From Deltaproteobacteria bacterium (GTDB taxonomy: Bacteria; Desulfobacterota; Binatia; DP-6), in assembly GCA_005879205.1 (NCBI GenBank), contig VBLD01000098.1:1-9489 (forward strand): a stretch of 9,489 nucleotides of DNA, read 5' to 3'. A program made the translations under genes and the position numbers. This document shows positions 1 to 5,596 of the stretch, one piece after another. The notes beneath the pieces are model-generated. The model did no database searches and was not told where the DNA came from. It was given only the letters and a program-made list of their open reading frames with translations. Numbering within the stretch: position 1 is the first letter of the stretch; each line of letters starts with the position of its first letter.

Positions 1-2
1 GA

Positions 3-917
3 CGCCGGCCGAGCGGGGCGCGGCTCGTGCTCGACGCCGCCCTCCGTCGCGTCGCCCAGCCGCAGACCGCGCTCCGTGCCGCCCTCGACGCCGTGCGCAC
101 GCCGCGGGCGGCGCTGCACACGGTGACGGAAGCCGCGGGAGGTCTCGCGGAGCTCTTCGGACCCGCCTTCAACCCGGTGTCCGCGACGCCGCTCAACGTC
201 GAGATCGGACCGCACCGCCGCTTCGACTGGACGGAGATGCGCGTCGCCGACCTGAAGGCCGTGAAGAACATCCTCGGCGGAACGCTCAACGACGTCGTGC
301 TCGCGACGGTGAGCGGCGCGCTCCGCCGCTTCTTCCGGCAGCGCACCGTCGACCCGGAGGGGCTCAAGATCCGCGCCATGGTGCCCGTCAGCGTGCGCAC
401 CCGGGACGAGCGGGGAACACTCGGCAACCGCGTGACGCAGATCAACGCGCCGATTCCTGTCCACCTGGCGGATGCCGCCGCCCGGCTCGACGCCGTGCGC
501 GTGACGCTCGCCGGCCTCAAGGAGTCGCGGCAGGCGCTCGGCGGCGAGGTGCTCACCGCCATCAGCGAGTGGACCGTCCCGAACCTGCTCGTCCAGGCGG
601 TACGCCTGGCGGCCCGCGTCCGGCCGTACAACCTCGTGGTGACGAACGTCCCCGGCCCGCAGATCCCCCTCTACCTCGCGGGCGCGCTCATGCGGACCGC
701 GTACCCGGTGGTCCCGCTCTTCGAGGGCTTCGCGCTGGTGGTCGGGCTCTTCAGCTACAACGGCGGACTCTACTGGGGCATCAACGGCGACTGGGAGCAG
801 CTTCCCGACCTGCACGACTTCGTCCTCGCTCTCGACGAGTCGTTCGCGGAGCTCCGGCGCGCGGCGGGCACGGCGCCGGCGCACGACGCGAGGCCGGAGA
901 CCCGCGAGCGCGCCTAG
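3..917 (+). CDS. WS/DGAT-type O-acyltransferase, C-terminal part (5' end outside window)
   Basis: Wax ester synthase/diacylglycerol acyltransferase family. These enzymes join a fatty acyl-CoA to a long-chain alcohol or diacylglycerol to make wax esters or triacylglycerol storage lipid at the membrane or lipid-body surface. The frame is open to the left edge, so the GTG at 27 is probably internal. Numbering from that GTG, the family signatures are NDVVLA (about 88-93), the stretch from NLVVTNVPGP (about 202-211) to PLYLAGA (about 214-220), and a C-terminal YNGGLYWGINGDWEQLPDL region. The catalytic HHxxxDG motif of the N-terminal half would lie upstream of the window and cannot be checked. The gene ends 18 nt before the alpha/beta hydrolase, so the two are probably co-transcribed. 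The product class is clear. Whether it makes wax ester or triacylglycerol cannot be told. Confidence 0.9.
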   Translation, partial: RRPSGARLVLDAALRRVAQPQTALRAALDAVRTPRAALHTVTEAAGGLAELFGPAFNPVSATPLNVEIGPHRRFDWTEMRVADLKAVKNILGGTLNDVVLATVSGALRRFFRQRTVDPEGLKIRAMVPVSVRTRDERGTLGNRVTQINAPIPVHLADAAARLDAVRVTLAGLKESRQALGGEVLTAISEWTVPNLLVQAVRLAARVRPYNLVVTNVPGPQIPLYLAGALMRTAYPVVPLFEGFALVVGLFSYNGGLYWGINGDWEQLPDLHDFVLALDESFAELRRAAGTAPAHDARPETRERA

Positions 918-935
918 CGCGAGCCATGGGGAATC

Positions 936-1892
936 GTGATCCTCGTGCTGGATCGCATGCTGCCCGGGCCGACGTCGCGGGCCGCGCTCGCCCTCCAGCA
1001 CGCCGTCGGCGGGCTCCGCGTCCGGTCGGTCGCGATCCCCGGCTTCACGATCGCCTACCTCGACGGTGGCAGCGGGGAGCCGCTCGTGCTCGTGCACGGC
1101 ATCGGGGCGGACAAGGACAACTTCGCGCCGATCGTGCCGTGGTTGCGCGGGGTCGGCCGCGTGATCGCCCTCGATCTTCCCGGCTTCGGGGAGAGCAGCA
1201 AGCCGATGGACGGCGACTACTCGATCGACGCGCAGGCCGGACGGCTCGGCCAGTTCCTCGACGCACTCGCGCTTCCCCGCGTGCATCTCGCCGGCAGCTC
1301 CATGGGCGGCGCGATCGTCCTCACCTTCGCGCGGCTCCATCCGGCGCGCGTCGAGAGCCTCTGGCTCCTCGCCCCCGCCGGCATTGGAAACGCGGCAGAG
1401 TCGGAGATGCTCCGCCGCCATCGCGAGCACGGCGAGTATCCGCTCTTTGCGGCGACCCCGGACGAGTACGCGGGGGTGATGCAAATCTGCTTCACGAGAA
1501 CCCCGTTCGTCCCGTACTGCGTGCGGCACGAGCTCGCGATCGCGGCGATACGCAACTATCCGCTCCATACGCGCATCTTCCGCGAGCTCGTCGCGCAGCC
1601 GTTCACGCTCGAGCAAGCCGTGGCCGGCCTGCCGACGCCCGCGCTCATCGTCTGGGGCGACCAGGACCGAGTCCTCGACGTCTCCGGCGCCGAGGTCCTG
1701 CATCGCGCGCTGCCCGATTCGCGCCTGGTGACGATGCCGGGCGTGGGGCACCTCCCCATGCTCGAAGCGCCGCGCCGGACCGCGGCGGACTACCGGGCGT
1801 TCCGCGCGTCCTTGCGGAGGATCGCTGCGCCGCAGGCGGCGGCCGGCGCGAGCGGCGTCAGCGCCCGACGCGCCGGCGGCACCGCCACCTAG
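936..1892 (+). CDS. Alpha/beta-fold hydrolase
   Basis: A 318-residue alpha/beta hydrolase in the broad lipase/esterase and BphD-like group. The visible motifs are an oxyanion-hole HGIG (54-57), a nucleophile elbow GSSMGG with Ser122 as nucleophile, an acidic residue in WGDQD (Asp244 likely), and the catalytic histidine in GVGH (His272). A helical cap (about 150-225) lies between the elbow and the acid, as is usual. Residues 295-318 are an Ala/Arg/Gly-rich tail of low complexity. There is no clear signal peptide. The GTG at 936 follows a GGGGA stretch at a rather short distance; an ATG seven codons later is an alternative start. The gene sits 18 nt behind the acyltransferase, which suggests an ester or acylglycerol substrate, but the exact substrate cannot be inferred. 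The family call is firm and the function generic. Confidence 0.9.
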   Translation: MILVLDRMLPGPTSRAALALQHAVGGLRVRSVAIPGFTIAYLDGGSGEPLVLVHGIGADKDNFAPIVPWLRGVGRVIALDLPGFGESSKPMDGDYSIDAQAGRLGQFLDALALPRVHLAGSSMGGAIVLTFARLHPARVESLWLLAPAGIGNAAESEMLRRHREHGEYPLFAATPDEYAGVMQICFTRTPFVPYCVRHELAIAAIRNYPLHTRIFRELVAQPFTLEQAVAGLPTPALIVWGDQDRVLDVSGAEVLHRALPDSRLVTMPGVGHLPMLEAPRRTAADYRAFRASLRRIAAPQAAAGASGVSARRAGGTAT

Positions 1893-1904
1893 CTGGTTAG
1901 CAAC

Positions 1905-2291
1905 CTACCAGATGCAGCGGACGCCGTACGCGCCGAACACGGCCTCGTTGGTGACCAGCGGCAGGTTCTCGGCCTGCGCCTGCGCGATCAGCATACGATC
2001 GAATGGATCACGGTGCGGCCCAGCCAGACTCCCGGCATGCTGGCCGTGCGCGACGGTGATGTCCAGGCTGTCGAAGCCTTGCGCGGTCAGGATGGCCGGT
2101 AGATCGGCGGCGACGTCGAGTGCAGCCGGGAGCCGCCCGAGACGGGCCTTTGTCGCGATCTCCCACGCGCTCGCAGCACTCACGAGCACGGTGTTGCGCT
2201 CATTGCCGATCACAGCACGCGCGCGACGCGACAGCCGCCGGTCCCCATCGAGCCACCAGAGCAGGGCATGCGTGTCGAGGAGCGCGCGCAC
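1905..2291 (-). CDS. PIN-domain toxin, VapC-like (type II toxin-antitoxin)
   Basis: A 128-residue PIN-domain protein, a Mg2+-dependent ribonuclease toxin of the kind partnered by Phd/YefM or VapB antitoxins. It begins with the typical LLDTHALLWWL (Asp6), then SAWEIATK (Glu44) and the DPFDRMLIAQA block (Asp95 and Asp98). The usual fourth acid, normally Asp in LVT-x-D-x-x-F, is Glu116 here (LVTNEAVF). The C-terminal AYGVRCIW is also typical. I chose the GTG at 2291, five nt after the antitoxin stop and preceded by GGGAG, because family members start there. A GTG at 2309 would add six residues (GALSGV) and overlap the antitoxin by 13 nt. The gene is translationally coupled to the antitoxin. It converges on the alpha/beta hydrolase with a 12-nt gap. 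Its RNA target is unknown. Confidence 0.88.
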   Translation of the reverse strand: MRALLDTHALLWWLDGDRRLSRRARAVIGNERNTVLVSAASAWEIATKARLGRLPAALDVAADLPAILTAQGFDSLDITVAHGQHAGSLAGPHRDPFDRMLIAQAQAENLPLVTNEAVFGAYGVRCIW

Positions 2292-2296
2292 GCCGC

Positions 2297-2530
2297 TCAG
2301 CGCTCCCACGCGGCCAGTTCTCGCGGGGGAAGCGGCTTGAAGAAGGCCCTGTCGACCCGGGCGCGACCGCGCATGGCGCCAAAGACACGCCCGCGCGGTG
2401 GCGGCGACACCGCCACGAGCCGTGCGACCGGGACCTTGCCGCGTGCGATGACCACCTCCTCGCCGGCCCGTGCTCGCTCGATCAGGCGGGAGAGGTGTGT
2501 TTTGGCGGCATGGATCGTCACGGGCTTCAC
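2297..2530 (-). CDS. Phd/YefM-family antitoxin
   Basis: Antitoxin gene immediately upstream of the PIN toxin. The product would neutralise the toxin by direct binding and, with it, repress its own promoter. From the GTG at 2530 it has 77 residues. The N-terminal VTIHAAKTHLSRLIERARAG, followed by EEVVIARGKVPVARLVAV, is the classic Phd/YefM DNA-binding and dimer fold. The C-terminal FGAMRGRARVDRAFF, then LPPRELAAWE, matches the toxin-wrapping tail seen in antitoxins paired with PIN toxins. A GTG at 2548 would add six residues (LVIPFV). Homology favours 2530, although neither start has a good Shine-Dalgarno site. The gene order, antitoxin then toxin with a 5-nt gap, is standard for this module. 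Confidence 0.87.
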   Translation of the reverse strand: MKPVTIHAAKTHLSRLIERARAGEEVVIARGKVPVARLVAVSPPPRGRVFGAMRGRARVDRAFFKPLPPRELAAWER

Positions 2531-2550
2531 GAATGGTATGACTAACACGG

Positions 2551-2560
2551 CTTAGCTAAG
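2551..2560. promoter_or_regulatory. Palindrome upstream of the Phd/YefM antitoxin, candidate operator
   Basis: CTTAGCTAAG is a perfect 10-bp palindrome, 3 nt upstream of the longer antitoxin start and 20 nt upstream of the preferred one. Type II antitoxins usually bind such sites to repress their own operon. It is AT-rich against a GC-rich background. A -35-like TTGCCG lies just upstream on the - strand (2567-2562), but I see no convincing -10. The role is inferred from position. Confidence 0.35.
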
Positions 2561-2865
2561 ACGGCAATGCGGGTCTGATCGCCAGCCTACCCAACGGGGG
2601 CAAATCGTGGGGACTCGACCGGATCCTCTTCCGAATCGACGGCTCGATCGCAGGAATCGTCGGCATCCTGGACGGGCAGCGCGATGTCGAGGAGGTCCTG
2701 GCCTCGCGTGGCGTCCGCGGATGAGACGCTGAGGTGCGCGTCCGGGCCGATCGGCTGGCCGCGGCCATCCTGGCCAAGCGGTCATCGGCCGCGGTCAGGT
2801 TGTCGAGCCGCCTCGTGGGCCGCGCCGAGTCCGGACGGAGCGAACGGACCCGGCGCGGCCGCTAG
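2560..2865 (+). pseudogene. Decayed reading frame with an in-frame stop, family not recognised
   Basis: One + strand frame reads with codon use like a gene. From 2560 to a TGA at 2722-2724 it encodes a stretch ending GSIAGIVGILDGQRDVEEVL-ASRGVRG. The same frame continues past the stop for about 46 codons (ADRLAAAILAKRSSAAVRLS within it) to a TAG at 2863-2865. No ATG or GTG precedes the first part; the frame begins just after a TAA at 2557-2559. Its third positions are mostly G or C and the first half has plausible alternating hydrophobic segments, so it looks like the remnant of a gene and not random sequence. A short intact gene starting at the GTG at 2734 is the alternative. I recognise no family. 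Apart from this frame, I see nothing in 2549-2855 beyond the operator candidate listed separately. Confidence 0.3.
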
Positions 2866-2888
2866 CGGCCCGAAGGGGCTAGCGGCCG
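2856..2888 (-). terminator. Strong hairpin at the end of the orphan small gene
   Basis: CGGCCGCTAGC at 2856-2866 is the exact reverse complement of GCTAGCGGCCG at 2878-2888, giving an 11-bp GC-rich stem. Inside it, CCC at 2869-2871 can pair with GGG at 2875-2877 across a GAA loop. The left arm also belongs to a 14-bp palindrome, GGCCGCTAGCGGCC (2857-2870). The stop codon of the - strand small gene (2881-2879) lies within the structure. There is no T-run on the - strand side, so it is either a terminator without a U-tract or an mRNA 3'-end stabiliser. The structure is seen directly; termination is inferred. Confidence 0.45.
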
Positions 2889-3118
2889 GCGACGACCGGG
2901 ACGACCGCGGCGAGCGGCACGAAGCCGTCCCCGGGAATCGCCCGCTGGTCGACAAGCTGGTCGCGGAGCCGCCGGGCTCCTTCCTGCGCCTGGTACGCGA
3001 CAGCATCCACGAGCCAGGCCGGCCAGCGCGGGTCGCCGGTGTTCACCTCGATCATGGTGGACACCGAAACCTCGTTGGCGTCCGGGTCTCCCGTTGAGAG
3101 CAGGAGCTGGATCACCAT
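2879..3118 (-). CDS. Orphan small protein (79 residues), unknown function
   Basis: I do not recognise this protein. The case for a real gene is contextual. The ATG at 3118 is preceded by AGAAGGGG (3134-3127) with about 8 nt spacing. The codons are strongly G/C-ending, like neighbouring genes. A sigma-54-like promoter lies just upstream, and a strong hairpin sits at the stop. The product begins MVIQLLLSTGDPDANEV, has a WPAWLVDAVAYQAQEGARRL helix-like middle (about 33-52) that is amphipathic, an acidic/basic RDQLVDQR stretch, and ends in a hydrophobic VPLAAVVPVVAGR. There is no clear signal peptide, transmembrane helix or cysteine. It is divergent from parC. The same frame stays open far upstream, antisense to parC, but that extension is Leu/Arg/Asp/Gly-rich shadow sequence and I do not include it. 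A decayed gene fragment is the main alternative. Confidence 0.5.
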   Translation of the reverse strand: MVIQLLLSTGDPDANEVSVSTMIEVNTGDPRWPAWLVDAVAYQAQEGARRLRDQLVDQRAIPGDGFVPLAAVVPVVAGR

Positions 3119-3151
3119 GCGCTGGACCCCTTCTGCACGAGCGGAACGTCG

Positions 3152-3167
3152 AGCAAGGACGGTGCCA
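3152..3167 (-). promoter_or_regulatory. Sigma-54-type (-24/-12) promoter candidate for the orphan small gene
   Basis: On the - strand, TGGCAC (3167-3162), five nt, then TTGCT (3156-3152) matches the RpoN consensus TGGCAC-N5-TTGCW, with the required 10 nt between the GG and GC pairs. Transcription would start near 3141, leaving a leader of about 23 nt that contains the ribosome-binding site of the small gene at 3118. RpoN promoters need an activator bound upstream. I see no obvious repeated activator site, but the parC promoter region lies there. Confidence 0.45.
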
Positions 3168-3233
3168 CCTCGCGCGTCCCGGTTCCTCGTAGATGGCGCG
3201 GCGCGGCGACGTTGCACCCGTGAGCGGCTCCGC

Positions 3234-3262
3234 TTGAGTCGTGCGGGTATGCCGGATATTGG
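3234..3262 (+). promoter_or_regulatory. Weak sigma-70-like promoter candidate for the parC operon
   Basis: TTGAGT (3234-3239) and TATTGG (3257-3262) are separated by 17 nt, about 60 nt upstream of the parC start. The -35 box matches 4 of 6 consensus positions and the -10 only 3 of 6. This is the best pair I see by eye in the divergent region, but it is weak. Confidence 0.2.
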
Positions 3263-3322
3263 CCTCGCCTTCGTCGTCGGGGCTGCTAAGATGCCGCCGG
3301 CTGTGGGGACGGGAGGAGGACG

Positions 3323-5596
3323 ATGGGGCACGCTGCAAGCCTTCCACTCGAGACGGATCTCAGGACCGCGGCAGAGGAGCGGTACCTCAGCTACGCGCTG
3401 AGCGTCATCACCTCGCGCGCGCTCCCCGACGTGCGCGACGGTCTCAAGCCCGTCCAGCGCCGCATCCTTTACGCCATGCATCAGAACCTCCGCCTGACGG
3501 CGGGGGCCCGCCCGCGGAAGTCGGCGGCGGTGGTCGGGGAGGTGCTCGGCAAGTACCACCCCCACGGCGACCAGGCGGCCTACGAGGCCATGGTGCGCAT
3601 GGCGCAGCCCTTCGCGCTCCGCTATCCGCTCGTCCACGGCGAGGGGAACTTCGGGTCGCTCGACGGCGACAGCGCGGCCGCCATGCGCTACACCGAGGCC
3701 CGGGTCACCGCGCTGGCCGAGGAGATGCTCGCCGACCTCGGCGCCGAGACCGTTCCCTTCCGGGCCAACTACGACTCGACGCTCGACGAGCCGATCGTGC
3801 TGCCGAGCGCCATCCCGCAGCTCCTGATGAACGGCTCGACGGGGATCGCGGTCGGCATGGCCACCAACATCCCGCCCCACAACCTGCGCGAGATCGTGGC
3901 GGCGCTCGTCGGCATGATCGACGAGCCCGAGCTCGGGGTGAAGGGCCTCCTGAAGCACGTGAAGGGCCCCGACTTCCCGACCGGCGGCGAGATGCTGAAC
4001 AGCAAGCGGGAGCTGCGCGAGGTCTACGAGACGGGGCAGGGAGCGATCCGCCTGCGCGGCGAGTACACCGAGGAGCGGCTGCCGCGCGGCAAGCGCCAGA
4101 TCGTGGTCACGTCGCTGCCCTACACGGTCAACAAGGCGGAGCTGGTCGAGCAGATCGCCCAGGAGATCCTGTCGCGCCGGCTGCCGCAGGCCATCGACGT
4201 GCGCGACGAGTCGACCGCGGACGTGCGGGTCGTCCTCGAGCTCAAGAGCGACGCCAGCGCCGATGCGGTGATGGCGTACCTCTACAAGCACACCGCGCTG
4301 CAGACCAACTTCAACGTGAACCTGACCTGTCTCCTCCCCACCGACAACCCCGCCGTCGGCCAGCCGGCGCGCGTGACGCTCGCCGACCTCTGCCGGCACT
4401 TCCTCGACTTCCGGATGATCGTGGTCACGCGCCGGCTCGAGCACGAGCGGCGTCAGCTCGAGGCGCGCCTCCACATCCTCGAGGCCCTGGCGCGCATCTA
4501 CGACGACCTCGACCGCGCCATCCGCATCATCCGCAAGGCCGAGTCGCGCGCCGACGCGGCCACGAAGCTGATGGACGCCTTCCGCCTCGATCAGGTGCAG
4601 GCCGACGCCATCCTCGAGATCCGGCTCTATCAGCTGGCGCGCCTCGAGATCGAGAAGATCCGCGCCGAGCGCGCCGAGAGGCGCAAGCGTCTCAAGGAGA
4701 TCGAGGCTCTCCTCGCCAAGCCGCGCGAGCGCTGGAAGCTCGTCCGCACCGAGCTCGTGGCGATCGGCGAGAAGTACGGCGACGCGCGGCGCACGAAGAT
4801 CGGCGGCGGCGAGGAGCTCGCCTACGACCCCGAGGCCTACATCGTGCACGAGGAGGCCACCGTGCTCCTCTCGCGCGACGGGTGGCTGAAGCGCGTGCGC
4901 GAGGTGAAGGACCCCGCCGCGACGCGGCTCCGCGAGGGCGACGCCGTCGCGGCCATGCTGCCCGGCACGACGCGCGATCGCCTCGTCCTCTATTCGACCA
5001 GGGGCACGGTGTATGTGCTGCGCGTGGCCGACGTGCCGGCCACCACGGGCTACGGCGAGCCGGTGCAGTCGCTCCTCAAGTTCGGCGACGGCGAGCGGGT
5101 GGCAGCGGCGCGGCTGTTGCGGGCGGCCGAGGGCGAAGGGCAGGGGGCGCTCCCCGGTCTCGAGGCGAAGGCCGTGCTGGTCGCGACGGCCCGCGGCTAC
5201 GGCTTCCGGACCGAGCCCGACCTCTCGGAGACGACGCGTGCCGGCCGGCGGCTGGCGCGGGTGGGAGAGGGCGACGAGGTGGTGAGCGTCGAGCCGGTGC
5301 TCGGCAAGGCGGTGGTGGTGGCGACGGCGCGGGGCAACATGGTGCGCTTCGGCCTCGACGAGGTGGCGGAGCTCTCGGGCCCGGGCCGCGGCGTGATCCT
5401 CACGCGGCCGGGGAAGGACGGCGAGGACCGGGTGGTCGGCGCGCTCGCGCTGCCGCCCGACGCCGAGTTCGTCGCGGTCACACCCGAGGGCGGCGAGCGC
5501 CGGCTCGACGTGCGTGATGTCCCGGCCGGCAAGCGCGGAGGCAAGGGCCAGAAGGTCGTCAAGCGCGGCGGGGTCGCGGCGGTGAGGGCGAGCTGA
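3323..5596 (+). CDS. parC: DNA topoisomerase IV subunit A (ParC/GyrA family)
   Basis: A 757-residue type IIA topoisomerase A subunit, which cuts and rejoins DNA through a tyrosine while its B partner supplies ATP. The catalytic tyrosine is Tyr123 in AAAMRYTEAR. The breakage-reunion core runs through ERYLSYALSVITSRALPDVR, then DGLKPVQRRILYAM, then YHPHGDQAAYEAMVRMAQPF. At the quinolone-contact position of E. coli GyrA Ser83, this protein has Gln84. The acidic partner position is Glu88. A long coiled-coil/tower region (about 360-480) precedes a beta-pinwheel C-terminal domain. No GyrA box appears at the usual first-blade position; a KRGGKGQ motif (737-743) sits near the end instead. That, and the short ParE-like partner downstream, favour topoisomerase IV over gyrase, though the two are hard to separate by sequence alone. 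The ATG at 3323 has an excellent ribosome-binding site, GGGAGGAGG (3311-3319). The gene overlaps parE by 1 nt (TGATG). Confidence 0.88.
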   Translation: MGHAASLPLETDLRTAAEERYLSYALSVITSRALPDVRDGLKPVQRRILYAMHQNLRLTAGARPRKSAAVVGEVLGKYHPHGDQAAYEAMVRMAQPFALRYPLVHGEGNFGSLDGDSAAAMRYTEARVTALAEEMLADLGAETVPFRANYDSTLDEPIVLPSAIPQLLMNGSTGIAVGMATNIPPHNLREIVAALVGMIDEPELGVKGLLKHVKGPDFPTGGEMLNSKRELREVYETGQGAIRLRGEYTEERLPRGKRQIVVTSLPYTVNKAELVEQIAQEILSRRLPQAIDVRDESTADVRVVLELKSDASADAVMAYLYKHTALQTNFNVNLTCLLPTDNPAVGQPARVTLADLCRHFLDFRMIVVTRRLEHERRQLEARLHILEALARIYDDLDRAIRIIRKAESRADAATKLMDAFRLDQVQADAILEIRLYQLARLEIEKIRAERAERRKRLKEIEALLAKPRERWKLVRTELVAIGEKYGDARRTKIGGGEELAYDPEAYIVHEEATVLLSRDGWLKRVREVKDPAATRLREGDAVAAMLPGTTRDRLVLYSTRGTVYVLRVADVPATTGYGEPVQSLLKFGDGERVAAARLLRAAEGEGQGALPGLEAKAVLVATARGYGFRTEPDLSETTRAGRRLARVGEGDEVVSVEPVLGKAVVVATARGNMVRFGLDEVAELSGPGRGVILTRPGKDGEDRVVGALALPPDAEFVAVTPEGGERRLDVRDVPAGKRGGKGQKVVKRGGVAAVRAS

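Noticed and set aside
569..1900. 443-codon + strand frame across the acyltransferase and hydrolase
   Set aside because: Arg/Pro/Ala-rich shadow of two recognisable genes.
1893..1911. Small inverted repeat CTGGT/ACCAG between the converging hydrolase and PIN toxin genes
   Set aside because: Five base pairs and no T-run; too weak to call a terminator.
2879..4849. Long - strand open frame (656 codons) antisense to parC
   Set aside because: It is a shadow of parC: mostly Leu/Arg/Asp/Gly/Val repeats from GC-rich codons. Only its last 79 codons, outside parC, look coding, and those are listed separately.
3241..5517. 758-codon + strand frame overlapping parC
   Set aside because: Arg/Ala/Gly/Pro-rich shadow in another frame of a clear topoisomerase gene.
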